Shown: piece by piece, positions 16,195-25,526 of the stretch
Layout of the letters: each line of letters opens with the position of its first letter
Position numbering within the stretch: position 1 is the first letter of the stretch
Assembly: GCF_006542685.1 (NCBI RefSeq)
Contig: NZ_AP019736.1
Location: forward strand, 1,841,001 to 1,905,000
From: Alistipes dispar
Lineage (GTDB): Bacteria > Bacteroidota > Bacteroidia > Bacteroidales > Rikenellaceae
DNA length: 64,000 bases
Reading direction: 5' to 3'
Made by a program: the position numbers and the translations under genes
The notes under the pieces: model-generated
The model's database searches: none
Told to the model about the DNA's origin: nothing
Seen by the model: the letters and a program-made list of their open reading frames with translations, nothing else

Positions 16195-17715
16195 ATGAGG
16201 AAATTCTATCTTTTGCTCGTTTCGCTGTTCGTCTCCCTCGCCGGAGGTTCCGGAACGCTCCGGGCCCAGTTCCGCGGGGACATTCGGATGACATGCAAGC
16301 GGCTCGACGTGGACCGCGACGATTCGTTGCGGCTGGAGTTCGAGTTCCTGATCCGGAACCGGGCCGTCAATACCTGCCAGAGCTGGACGTTCGTGCCCGA
16401 GCTGAGTACGGCGGACGGGAAGCACTTCCGCTATTTTCCGCGCGTGGTGATCAACGGGAGGAACCGGCGGCGGATGACGGATCGCCGGAACCGTCTGACA
16501 CGCAGGTTTTGGAGCGAGGAGCAGCCTTATCAGACCGTGAACGTGGCGGACGAGGAGCAGACGCTCGTGGACTATGCGGCGGCGGTTCCCTACGAGGAGT
16601 GGATGGGAGGCGCCTCGCTCAAATTGCAGGAGGTGCTCGCCTCCTGCGGCGGCAAGCGGCAGTTGCTCACCGTCGCGCTCGGCGACCGGATCGCCTTCCC
16701 GGCGCTGGAGCCTTACGTTCCGCAGGTCTCGGTCGTTTACTGCGAGCCGGGGCCCGAATCCAAGCAGCGGCTGGTGAAGGGCGAGGCGTTTCTCGATTTC
16801 CAGGTCGGCCGCTCGGCTATCCTTCCCGATTTCCGTCACAACGGCGAGGAGTTGGGCAAGATCCGCGCTGTCATCGACCGGATTCGCCGGGACGGCGACG
16901 GTGAGATCACCGATATTTTCATCGAGGGCTACGCCTCTCCGGACGGAAATGCCGAGCGGAACGCCGGTCTTTCGCTGGCCCGCGCCAAGGCGCTGAAGGA
17001 TTACCTGCAACGGGCCTATGCGCTTCCCGAGGGGATTTTCCGCGTGAGCTCCGTGGGCGAGGACTGGAGCGGTCTGCGCCAGTTGGTCGAGGAGAGCGAT
17101 CTGCCCGACCGCGAGCGGGTGCTCCGGATCATCGACGGGCCGCTGACGCCCGACGGAAAGGAACAGGCGCTCCGGGCGACGGGCCGGACGTGGCAGCGGT
17201 TGCTGACCGATATCTTCCCGCAGCTCCGCCACGTGGACTATCAGGTGCGTTACGATCTGCGTGATTATACTTTCGAGGAGTCGCTCTCCGTGGCCGAACA
17301 TGCGCCCGAGAAACTTTCGCAAATGGAACTGTACCGCATCGCGGTGTCGTATGCTTCCGATTCCGCGCGCTACCACGGCTTTTTCGACCGGATTCTCGAA
17401 CTCTATCCGGACGATCCCGCGGCCAATATCAATGCGGCGGCCTCGCTTCTGCAACGGGGCGATGCGGCGGCTGCCGAGCGCTGCCTGGACCATGCGGCCG
17501 GGGCGATCGCCGCGCCGGATGCCGCGATGGCCTCGGCGTTCGCCAACAACCGCGGCGCGGCGCTGCTCCTGGAGAACCGGCTCGACGAAGCGGAACCGCT
17601 GCTGCGCCGTGCGGCCGACGCCGGACGCGCGGAGGCCCGCCGGAATCTGGAGGAGCTGGAGCGCAAGCGCGGGGACAACGCGCGTCTGGAACGTTATCGG
17701 AACATCTCGCAGTAG
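16195..17715 (+). CDS. DUF3868/OmpA-like fimbrial assembly protein with TPR tail
   Basis: 506 residues, signal peptide to ~25 (GGSGTLRAQ). The N-terminal DUF3868-type domain (residues ~30-200) is followed by an OmpA-like domain (FLDFQVGRSAILPDFRHNGEELGKI ... IEGYASPDGNAERNAGLSLARAKALKDYL) that should bind peptidoglycan. A C-terminal TPR-like helical region (DPAANINAAASLLQRGDAAAAERCL...) completes it. Such proteins are standard in Mfa/Fim operons of Bacteroidales and probably tether the fimbrial base to the cell wall. The ATG at 16195 was chosen because it gives the signal peptide. Confidence 0.85.
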   Translation: MRKFYLLLVSLFVSLAGGSGTLRAQFRGDIRMTCKRLDVDRDDSLRLEFEFLIRNRAVNTCQSWTFVPELSTADGKHFRYFPRVVINGRNRRRMTDRRNRLTRRFWSEEQPYQTVNVADEEQTLVDYAAAVPYEEWMGGASLKLQEVLASCGGKRQLLTVALGDRIAFPALEPYVPQVSVVYCEPGPESKQRLVKGEAFLDFQVGRSAILPDFRHNGEELGKIRAVIDRIRRDGDGEITDIFIEGYASPDGNAERNAGLSLARAKALKDYLQRAYALPEGIFRVSSVGEDWSGLRQLVEESDLPDRERVLRIIDGPLTPDGKEQALRATGRTWQRLLTDIFPQLRHVDYQVRYDLRDYTFEESLSVAEHAPEKLSQMELYRIAVSYASDSARYHGFFDRILELYPDDPAANINAAASLLQRGDAAAAERCLDHAAGAIAAPDAAMASAFANNRGAALLLENRLDEAEPLLRRAADAGRAEARRNLEELERKRGDNARLERYRNISQ

Positions 17716-17778
17716 AATTCCTGCTACTGCCGGTTTTTATTCCCAATTCACTTTTTTGTTTAACTAAAATTTCTCTTT

Positions 17779-19485
17779 ATGAAAATGAAATCTGTTTTGG
17801 TTTCGATGCTTGCTCTGGCTGCGGTCTTCAGCAGTTGCAGCAAGGACGGCGAAACTCCCGGACAGGGCGGTCCCGGCGCTATTACGGGCGACACCTATCT
17901 GTCCGTTGCGCTGGGCGGCTCCCGTTCCGCCCGGACCTATGCCGCCAATACGGCGGCGGGCTCGGTCGCAGAATCGACCGTCAAATCGGGATATATTCTG
18001 ACGTTCAACGCCCAGCGGCAGAAACTCGCCGCCACGCCGCTCGATCTGACGAAGGATATCGTGCTGGATCCCGCCAATCAGACGCTGCCCGGACAGCCCT
18101 CGGGAAATACGGGCAATATTTCGGCCGGCGAAGCCATCAAGGTGTCCGATGCGACCAAGTACGTGATGATCGTGCTGAATCCCACGCCGGCACTCGAGAA
18201 GACGCTGAAGACCGCGACCTCCTTCGCCGAGCTGAAGGACAAGGCGCTTTCGGACATCGCCGACGTCGTGGCGGCCAAGGACGGATTCCCGATGATCAAC
18301 CAGGGTGTGTTCGACGGGACCAATGCGGACGAAGGGCTCATTGAGTGCTCGGGCAATCTTTTCACCAAGGACAACATGGGTTCCAGCTCCACTCCGCAGG
18401 AGGCCGCCAAGGCCAAGCCGGTCTCCGTCGTCGTCGTGCGTCTGGTCGCCAAGGTGGGACTATCTACGCCGATGCAGGAGGTGTCCACCATCTCGAGTCC
18501 CAATGCGATCGTGTTGGAAGACGAGGCCGAGAATGCGGCCATCTTCCTGGACGGCTGGCTGCCGAACACGACCAACAAATCCTATCTGCCCTATTCGCCG
18601 CTGGTGTACGATGCCCAGAACAATCCCGGAAAGGACCTCTCCATCGCATACCGTCAGGACAACAACTATCCGCTCTCTCCCGCCACCGATTTCGACTGGC
18701 TGAAGAATGCCACGCCTCCCTCGGCCTGGAATACGAAGTCCGATCCGGTCTATGTCATCGAAAATACGATGTCCGTGGCCGGACAGAAGGTCATCAATAC
18801 GACCAAACTCGTGCTGAAAGCCCGGTTCTTCCCCGAGGACTTCAAGGATACGTCCGATGCCTCGAAGTCCGAAACGTGGTTCGTATTCTCTTCGGACAGC
18901 GTAGGGACGCATACCGAGTTGATTTCGTACAAGGACATGGCGAATCTGCTGAAAGGCACGGCTTCCGGTTCCATTTCGGCGGATGATGTCAAGATGATTC
19001 AGAATTTGATGGGAGAGATCGCGAAAAAGGCCTCTTATGTGAAGACCGGTACACAGGAGGGCGATTACGATGCGCTGTATTCGGACCTGAGCGCTTCCGC
19101 TACGCCCAAGAATCCGCTGGACAAGATCGGTTATGTGGCCGCTACGGTCCGCGACATGAGCGATCTTGCCGACTATCCCGGCGCCTACATGCAGATCTAT
19201 TACAAGGGCATTTGCTACTACGATATTCTCATCAAGCACAATTCGAATATCAAGGATAAACTGGTGGAAGGCAAATGGGGCGTGGTCCGCAACAACTGGT
19301 ACACGCTGAAGATCGACAAGATCAGCAAGCGCGGCACGCCGTTCATCCCCGATCCCACGGATCCCGATATCGTCGATCCCAGCAATCCGGACGAGAATAC
19401 GCCCAACGAGGGAACCGACGCTTACCTGAGCGTGACCGTGACGGTCGCCGACTGGACGACCTGGGAGCAGGGCGTGGAGCTCTGA
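17779..19485 (+). CDS. Major fimbrial subunit, Mfa1 family (type V pilin)
   Basis: 568 residues. The lipoprotein signal ends at Cys20 (AVFSSC) and is followed by a flexible linker, then the first pilin strand TYLSVALGGS. Arg49 and Arg52 (SRSAR/TYAAN) lie where gingipain cuts P. gingivalis Mfa1 (after Arg49) to release the donor-strand groove. The body is a long beta-sandwich and the C-terminus VTVTVADWTTWEQGVEL is the expected polymerisation strand. Exported as a lipoprotein, then cleaved and polymerised on the surface. A terminator-like hairpin after it suggests higher expression than the genes downstream. Confidence 0.88.
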   Translation: MKMKSVLVSMLALAAVFSSCSKDGETPGQGGPGAITGDTYLSVALGGSRSARTYAANTAAGSVAESTVKSGYILTFNAQRQKLAATPLDLTKDIVLDPANQTLPGQPSGNTGNISAGEAIKVSDATKYVMIVLNPTPALEKTLKTATSFAELKDKALSDIADVVAAKDGFPMINQGVFDGTNADEGLIECSGNLFTKDNMGSSSTPQEAAKAKPVSVVVVRLVAKVGLSTPMQEVSTISSPNAIVLEDEAENAAIFLDGWLPNTTNKSYLPYSPLVYDAQNNPGKDLSIAYRQDNNYPLSPATDFDWLKNATPPSAWNTKSDPVYVIENTMSVAGQKVINTTKLVLKARFFPEDFKDTSDASKSETWFVFSSDSVGTHTELISYKDMANLLKGTASGSISADDVKMIQNLMGEIAKKASYVKTGTQEGDYDALYSDLSASATPKNPLDKIGYVAATVRDMSDLADYPGAYMQIYYKGICYYDILIKHNSNIKDKLVEGKWGVVRNNWYTLKIDKISKRGTPFIPDPTDPDIVDPSNPDENTPNEGTDAYLSVTVTVADWTTWEQGVEL

Positions 19486-19528
19486 CCCTCTTCGGATCAA
19501 TACGTCTTTTCGATATGTTTATATGAGA

Positions 19529-19572
19529 AAGGGGCGGCACGGGCCGCGCGGTTTGTGCCGCCCCTTGTTTTT
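19529..19572 (+). terminator. Attenuating terminator after the pilin gene
   Basis: AAGGGGCGGCAC (19529-19540) pairs perfectly with GTGCCGCCCCTT (19555-19566), 14-nt loop, then G and T5. It sits in the 159-bp gap between pilin and anchor genes, where partial read-through would give abundant pilin and scarce accessory subunits. Confidence 0.78.
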
Positions 19573-19644
19573 ACGGTTTTTTCAAAACGGAGATTACGGA
19601 TCACCGGCGGCCTCCGGCCTTCGGCGATCGTCTAAAACAGAATT

Positions 19645-20649
19645 ATGTCGTTTCGCTGCATCCAATACCTTCGGCCCCTTTTCGCGGCGCTGATTCCGCT
19701 CGCGCTCTTCGGCGCGTGCAGTTTCGGCGATTCGTACGGAGACTGCGGACTCTACCTGCATTTCACCTATGAATACAACATGGCCGCTGCCGATGCTTCC
19801 CGTGAGATCGACCGCATTGATCTGCTCGTGTTCGATGCCGACGGAACGTACCTTTTCACCGAGACGGCCGGCCGGGAGGAGCTCGGCCGCACCGATTATA
19901 CGCTGCCGCTTCACGAGAGACTCTCCCCCGGGACTTACATGTTTCTCGTCTGGGGCGGCCTGTCCGACGACTTCCGTCTGTCGGACGTTCGCAGCGCGAC
20001 TGCGGACCTGCAACCCGGAAAGACCCGGTTGGAGGATGTCCGTCTGACCCTGACGCGCGTCGCGCAGGGAGTCTGCGATGCGGAACTGCATCCCGTCTGG
20101 TACGCCGCACCCCGGACGATCGCCTACGATCCCGGAGCGGGCCGCCGGACGCATACCATAGACCTGATGAAAGACACGAACCGCTTCCGGATTTCGCTGA
20201 CCGAGGAGGGAACCTCGCGTGCCGACGCCTCGTCGGGCGGCCGGTCTCCCTATACGTTCGAGATCGTTTCGGCCGGGCACGAGGCCTACGACGCGGACAA
20301 CCGGCCCGTCGGCGCGGACTCCGTGTCGTTCCTGCCGTACCGGATTTCGGGCGACCTGTCCGGCGCGGCAGGCGAACTCAACACGATGCGCCTGCTGGAG
20401 GACGTCCCCTGCCGTCTGGTGGTCCGAAGCGTGTACGATCCTGATAACATATTGTGGTCCAGAGACCTGATCGGACTGTTGGAACAAACCCGCCCCTCCG
20501 GGATCGCCTTGTTGCAGGAGTACCTCGACAGGCAGGACGAGTGGACGCTGTTCTTCAACTACAAGGGAGATGCGTTTTCGGGAACGTTCGTCGCCCTTTC
20601 GGTGACGATCAACGGCTGGACGATCTGGTTTCAGGGTTCCGATCTGTAA
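19645..20649 (+). CDS. FimB/Mfa2-family fimbrial anchor lipoprotein
   Basis: 334 residues. Lipobox LFGAC (Cys25), then GDCGLYLHFTYEYN, the characteristic start of Mfa2/FimB anchors, EIDRIDLLVFDADGTYLF, LSPGTYMFLVWGGL and the C-terminal strand LSVTINGWTIWFQGSDL. Anchors keep their lipid, cap the fibre at the outer membrane and end polymerisation. It lies directly downstream of the major pilin as in P. gingivalis mfa1-mfa2. Confidence 0.88.
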   Translation: MSFRCIQYLRPLFAALIPLALFGACSFGDSYGDCGLYLHFTYEYNMAAADASREIDRIDLLVFDADGTYLFTETAGREELGRTDYTLPLHERLSPGTYMFLVWGGLSDDFRLSDVRSATADLQPGKTRLEDVRLTLTRVAQGVCDAELHPVWYAAPRTIAYDPGAGRRTHTIDLMKDTNRFRISLTEEGTSRADASSGGRSPYTFEIVSAGHEAYDADNRPVGADSVSFLPYRISGDLSGAAGELNTMRLLEDVPCRLVVRSVYDPDNILWSRDLIGLLEQTRPSGIALLQEYLDRQDEWTLFFNYKGDAFSGTFVALSVTINGWTIWFQGSDL

Positions 20650-20688
20650 TGCGAGACTGTTTTGCCTGGATTCCGAATACATAGACCG

Positions 20689-22974
20689 ATGCTGTTGCTC
20701 CTGTTGATTCTCCTGTGCGGTTGTTCGCGGCGCTTCGCGCGTTTGCGGCGGAGCGGCGATGCGCGCGTGCAGGTTTCCATGCCTTCCCGGCGCCGGACAC
20801 CCGAACCGGCCGCCGCGCCGCAGGGGGATACGACGGCCGCCTCCGGACCGATCACCTTCACCACCGAGGACGGCCGCGAACTCCGGCTCGTACCGGCGGC
20901 TTACGACGATCGGTTGCAGGAGTCGGTGATGAACCTTCGGATCGAACAGGTGACCATTTCGGTCAATAATATCCGCAATGTGGCCGAACGCAACGGCAAG
21001 ATCGACCTGGAGTTTTCGGTGACGTTGCCCCGGGAGCTGCTCGACGACCAGTGGCGTGTAGAACTGGAGCCGGTGCTCTGCACGCGACAGGACACCTTTT
21101 CACTGCACCGGCTGCTGTTCACGGGCGAACGCTTCCGCCGCTTGCAGCGGCAGGACATGGCGCGTTACGACCGCTACCTGCATTCGATCGTGGACAGCGC
21201 GGACTACTTCCGCTGTTTCGCCGACGTCGCCGGATTCGAGTCCTACCTGCATAAGGCGGCGGTCCGGCGTCAGGCCCTGCTGGAGGAGAAGGCGCGGCTC
21301 GATGCCGCTGCCGGGAATACCGTCTCCGGGCGGAGCCGGCTCAGCGACCGGCGCGTGTACCGGCGGGGACTCCGCGACCTGCGGCGCCAGGCCGCACGCG
21401 AACGGCGCAGCCGGCTCGATTCGGTCGGGGCGCTCGGGCGTGCGGCGCAGGGGCATCCGTCCGATCCGCTCGCGGCCTACCTCGCGCCGCACTACAAGCC
21501 CCGGCCGGTGGAGACGCCCGGGTACGTGCGGGCGATCCGTCGCGAGCTTTCGGACAGTTCCGAGGTGCAGCGCAGCCGGATCCGCCGGCGGACGGTGGAG
21601 GCCAATATCCGCCTGCTGAGCGACCTGGACACGGCGGCCCTGATGCTCGAATACTACGATCTGCGCAAGATCGAGCGCAACGAGGAGCGTGCCCGGAACA
21701 AGGAAGAGGTTTTCCGCCGGGTCGTGCGTTTCCCCGAACTTCCCGGCACGCGGCTCGACACGATCGTGCACGCCGACCGGAGCGTGACCTACCGCTATGC
21801 CGAACAGATCGACGCGGGAGAACATACGGACCGGATCCACCTCTTCCTGCGCGGAGCGGTCACGTCGGTCGGCGGCCGCCGCTACGAACTTCCGGCGAGC
21901 GATACGCTGACCTATTCCGTGACTTCGATGATTTCGTTTATCGACGATGCGCCGCGTTACGTGCACCGCATCGTCAGACGCGACGCCGAGGCCGACGCCC
22001 GCTTTTTCTTCGTCTTTCCCAGGAACGGGACCGAAGTGCGGGAGGATTTGGCCGATAACCGCGCGCAGTTGGCGGCGGTGAAGCGCCTGACGCAGGCGTT
22101 GATGACCGATCCGGTCTTCATCATCGACAGCATCGCGCTGACGGCCACCTCGTCGCCCGAAGGTTCGTGGAAGGTCAATGACCGGCTGGCCCGGGAGCGA
22201 TCCGCAGCGCTGAAGGAGGTGCTGGTGCGCGAGTTTCGGAAGATGAAGGATTCGCTCGGGATCGCCGGCTCCTATGTGCTGGATGCCGGCGGCGGCGTCC
22301 GCCGGATCGAGACGGATAACGGCCTGCCCGATCTGCCGGATCGCGTGCGTGCGGGATGGCTGGCCGAGGACTGGGGCCGGCTCGAGGAGCTCGTGCGGGC
22401 GGACTCCGCGCTGGCCGCCGACCGGGAGGGGATTCTCGCTCTCGTGCGGAAGGAGGTGGATCCCGACCGGAGGGAGTGGCTGATTCGCAAACGGTTCCCC
22501 GCGTCCTACGCATACATGCGCGAAAAGCTCTATCCGCAGATGCGCGCCGTGGATTTCCGCTTCTCTCTGCACCGCCGCGGCATGAAGCGGGACACGGTGT
22601 GGACGACGGTGCTGGACAGCGCCTACCTGCGCGGCGTGGAACTGCTGAAGAAACGGCGGTACGAGGAGGCGCTGGCCCTGTTGCGGCCTTACGAGGACCG
22701 GAACACGGCGTTGGCCTACATGTCCGTGGGGCTGGACCGCGCCGCCGCCCGCATTTTGGGGCGCGAGGAGACGCGCCGTCCGGACGACGCCGAAGTGAAA
22801 TACATGCTCGCCGTGGTTTCGGCCCGGCTGGGCGACAACGAACGGGCGGTCAGGAGTCTGCTGCGGGCCGCGGAGTTGCAGCCGCGGCTGCGGTTCCGGG
22901 GAAATCTCGATCCGGAGCTTTCCGCCCTGATCCGGCGCTACGACCTGTTTAACGATAATACGGTGAATCTATGA
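20689..22974 (+). CDS. Large OmpA-like/TPR lipoprotein of the fimbrial operon
   Basis: 761 residues from ATG 20689, which gives a short lipoprotein signal (LLLLLILLCGCSRR). The N-terminal beta domain (TFTTEDGRELRLVPAAYDD ... QVTISVNNIRNVAERNGKIDLEFSV) is followed by a long Arg/Glu-rich helical region (~170-350), then an OmpA-like segment (DSIALTATSSPEGSWKVNDRLARERSAALKEVL) and C-terminal TPR helices. Its overall order resembles the shorter DUF3868/OmpA protein upstream, suggesting a duplicated and expanded partner. Its precise role is unknown. It overlaps the next gene by 4 bp. Confidence 0.72.
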   Translation: MLLLLLILLCGCSRRFARLRRSGDARVQVSMPSRRRTPEPAAAPQGDTTAASGPITFTTEDGRELRLVPAAYDDRLQESVMNLRIEQVTISVNNIRNVAERNGKIDLEFSVTLPRELLDDQWRVELEPVLCTRQDTFSLHRLLFTGERFRRLQRQDMARYDRYLHSIVDSADYFRCFADVAGFESYLHKAAVRRQALLEEKARLDAAAGNTVSGRSRLSDRRVYRRGLRDLRRQAARERRSRLDSVGALGRAAQGHPSDPLAAYLAPHYKPRPVETPGYVRAIRRELSDSSEVQRSRIRRRTVEANIRLLSDLDTAALMLEYYDLRKIERNEERARNKEEVFRRVVRFPELPGTRLDTIVHADRSVTYRYAEQIDAGEHTDRIHLFLRGAVTSVGGRRYELPASDTLTYSVTSMISFIDDAPRYVHRIVRRDAEADARFFFVFPRNGTEVREDLADNRAQLAAVKRLTQALMTDPVFIIDSIALTATSSPEGSWKVNDRLARERSAALKEVLVREFRKMKDSLGIAGSYVLDAGGGVRRIETDNGLPDLPDRVRAGWLAEDWGRLEELVRADSALAADREGILALVRKEVDPDRREWLIRKRFPASYAYMREKLYPQMRAVDFRFSLHRRGMKRDTVWTTVLDSAYLRGVELLKKRRYEEALALLRPYEDRNTALAYMSVGLDRAAARILGREETRRPDDAEVKYMLAVVSARLGDNERAVRSLLRAAELQPRLRFRGNLDPELSALIRRYDLFNDNTVNL

Positions 22975-25517
22975 TACGGATGGCAATGGGAAGGATCGGT
23001 CTGCGCGCGTTTGTCGCGGCCGGACTTCTGGGACTTTACGCTTCGGCCTGCTCGCGGGAGAAGCTGCCGGCGGGAGCAGGCGGCGGCCCCCGCCCGGAAG
23101 CGGTTTATCTGGACGTGCGGCTGACAGCCGGCGACGCTCCGGCGTCGCGCGCCATGACGGCGGATGCGGAGTCCGCGATCGACATCGGCTCCCTGCGCGT
23201 GCTGGTTTTCGACGAACGGGACCGTCTGTCCGACGTGGCCCCCTGCACCATTCACAATGCTTCGTTCGTGACGTTCCGCCTGCGGGGCAGCGTCAATGGG
23301 GAGAAATACCGCGTGGTCATGCTGGTCAATGCGGAGAACGCCCCTTCGGTGGCCGAACTGCGGACGAAATGGATCGGAAGACCCTATTCCGAGCTGGCCG
23401 AAGCCTGTTTCTTTTTCGACGTGAACGGGGCGTGGGACACCTCCCTCCGCACCTCTATTCCCATGTGGGCCGGGTTCGAACCGATGGTCGTCGAACCGGA
23501 TATGCCCTTTCCGAAGAACGTGCGGATGATCCGTGCCGTCGCCCGGGCCGATGTCGGCGTGGGGGTGGACGAGAACGGTATGCCGGACCCTGCGGCGCGG
23601 ATCGCCGAATTCCGGCTGGACAGCGTCCGGCTGTTCGGCAGCAAGCGCCGCGGCTGGGCGATGCCCCGGCCGGATGCCTTCGTCGCGGATCAGGACGCCG
23701 CGCTGACCGAGGCGTCGGCTCCCTCGCTCTGGGTGCCGGAGTACGCTTCGAACGGGCTGCTGCCGGGCGGCGGTTACGATGCGAAGGGCGATGTGGGCGG
23801 ACTGCTCTATGCGGTTCCGCAGCTCGGCGGCGGCTCGGCGGCGCTTTTCCGCGGGATTTACCTGGCCGAGTCGGCCGAGTTCCCGGCGGATTCGGCCTGT
23901 CTGGTCCTCAGCGGCCGTTACAAGTCCGATCCCAATGCTTCGTGGAACGACGTCGAAACGACCTATTACCGTGTCGATTTCTGCCGCGACGTTCGGGACG
24001 GCGGCGGGCTCGCGCCCGTGCTGCGCAACCACCGCTATCTGTTCAGTGTCAAACGGGTGTCGGGTCCGGGAATGCCTACCGTCGAGGAAGCGCTGAAGTC
24101 GGCGTCGGTCAATCTGGAGGTGGACGTCGAGTCGTGGAACGACTTTCCGGAGACGGAGACCGCCGACAGGATCGTGCCGTTGCATCTGGAGCTGAAGGGA
24201 CTGGATTTCGCCGGGGACGGCTCGGCCGCCTATGCGGGCGATTACGAATCGTTCCGGCGGCAGGACGGGAACGGCGGCGAGAGCCCCTATCTGGACCGGC
24301 CGGATGCCGGCGGCGGGTACGACCGCGAGCGTCTGCTGCACAATGTGGCCGTCGCCGCCTACCGGGCCGACGACGGGACGTTCGACGAATTGCTGGCCTT
24401 CGATCGTTTCGACCTGACGAACGGGCGGAACGACCTTTACATCGGGATAAGCCGCAGACCCTATGCCCGGCGGCTGGTCGTGCTGGCTAATTTCGCTCTG
24501 GGCACGGCCGCCGGATTGGAAAAGGCGCTCTCGGTCACCACGCTGTCGGATTTCTCCTCCTGGTCGGGATTCCGGCAGGTGTGCGTGCCTTCGGGCGGGC
24601 AGCTTTTATGGAACGACCTGCCGTTCAGCGGGATCAGCCGGACGATCGCACCGGAGGAGCTTCGGGAAGGAGCCGTCGCCTCGGTCGATGTGGGGCTGCT
24701 CGCCGCCGTCGCGCGGCTGGACGTGGGGATCAATTATGCCGATATCTCCGTCGGGAAGGACGGCGCGGGACAGCCTGCGGGTGCTCCCGGGGTGACCTAT
24801 CCGTTCTATCTGCGGGGCGTCTATGTCGTGAATTACCGTTCGCACTTCTCCCTGACGCCCGATTTCGGGGCGGCGGACGAACTTGCGGCAGGGACGGTGA
24901 AGGACCCTTCGCCTGCGGGTGCGCCGGTCGAAGCCGCCGTTCCGGCCGACATGTTGCGGTATCCGCTCGCCTATCCCGCCGCATCGGCCGACGCCGGACT
25001 GAAACACGTGCTGCTGCGGCAGATTTACCTGCCCGAGACGGCCGCGGGATCGCAGACCGTGCTCATCGTGAAGGGCGGGCCCGATGCGTCGGACGACCGG
25101 AACGACACCTATTACAAGGTGGTGCTGGACAAGGAGTTGCTGCGGAATCACCGCTACGTGTTGAATCTCAATAATATAACGGCTCCGGGGGCTGCCACGC
25201 CCGAGGCTGCGCTGAACGGTTCGCCCGCCGAGGCGGTGTTCACGCTGCTCACGTGGGAAAACCGGGTGGTCGATCTGCCCAACGTCGGGCAATACGTGCT
25301 GAGCGTGCGGGAGCAGTATCGGAACGACGTCGTGCACACCTGCGCGGCGGGGGACGTGATCCGCGTGATTACGACCTATCCGACCTGGCATCTGCTCGAC
25401 GCGACGGACCGGGTGGTTTCGTCCGGCAGCCGGGGAACATCGTATTTGACGGCTCCTGCGAAGGGAAGCTACCGGATCAAGGCCGGAAGTCTCTATTGGA
25501 GCCTTACCGTAAAATAG
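22971..25517 (+). CDS. Fimbrial tip/accessory lipoprotein with tandem Mfa-like domains
   Basis: 848 residues. Lipoprotein signal with Cys27 (YASAC). The mature protein starts with the type V pilin pattern: first strand AVYLDVRLTAGDAPASR, Arg60, then AMTADAES and IDIGSLRVLVFDERDRL. A second pilin-like module begins near 390 (IVPLHLELKGLD ... LLAFDRFDLTNGRNDLYIGISRRPYARRLVVLANF). The C-terminus resembles a polymerisation strand. By analogy with FimC-E/Mfa3-4 it should be a tip component. Arg60 sits at the same place as the candidate cleavage site of the major pilin. Confidence 0.75.
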   Translation: MIRMAMGRIGLRAFVAAGLLGLYASACSREKLPAGAGGGPRPEAVYLDVRLTAGDAPASRAMTADAESAIDIGSLRVLVFDERDRLSDVAPCTIHNASFVTFRLRGSVNGEKYRVVMLVNAENAPSVAELRTKWIGRPYSELAEACFFFDVNGAWDTSLRTSIPMWAGFEPMVVEPDMPFPKNVRMIRAVARADVGVGVDENGMPDPAARIAEFRLDSVRLFGSKRRGWAMPRPDAFVADQDAALTEASAPSLWVPEYASNGLLPGGGYDAKGDVGGLLYAVPQLGGGSAALFRGIYLAESAEFPADSACLVLSGRYKSDPNASWNDVETTYYRVDFCRDVRDGGGLAPVLRNHRYLFSVKRVSGPGMPTVEEALKSASVNLEVDVESWNDFPETETADRIVPLHLELKGLDFAGDGSAAYAGDYESFRRQDGNGGESPYLDRPDAGGGYDRERLLHNVAVAAYRADDGTFDELLAFDRFDLTNGRNDLYIGISRRPYARRLVVLANFALGTAAGLEKALSVTTLSDFSSWSGFRQVCVPSGGQLLWNDLPFSGISRTIAPEELREGAVASVDVGLLAAVARLDVGINYADISVGKDGAGQPAGAPGVTYPFYLRGVYVVNYRSHFSLTPDFGAADELAAGTVKDPSPAGAPVEAAVPADMLRYPLAYPAASADAGLKHVLLRQIYLPETAAGSQTVLIVKGGPDASDDRNDTYYKVVLDKELLRNHRYVLNLNNITAPGAATPEAALNGSPAEAVFTLLTWENRVVDLPNVGQYVLSVREQYRNDVVHTCAAGDVIRVITTYPTWHLLDATDRVVSSGSRGTSYLTAPAKGSYRIKAGSLYWSLTVK

Positions 25518-25526
25518 AATCACTCC

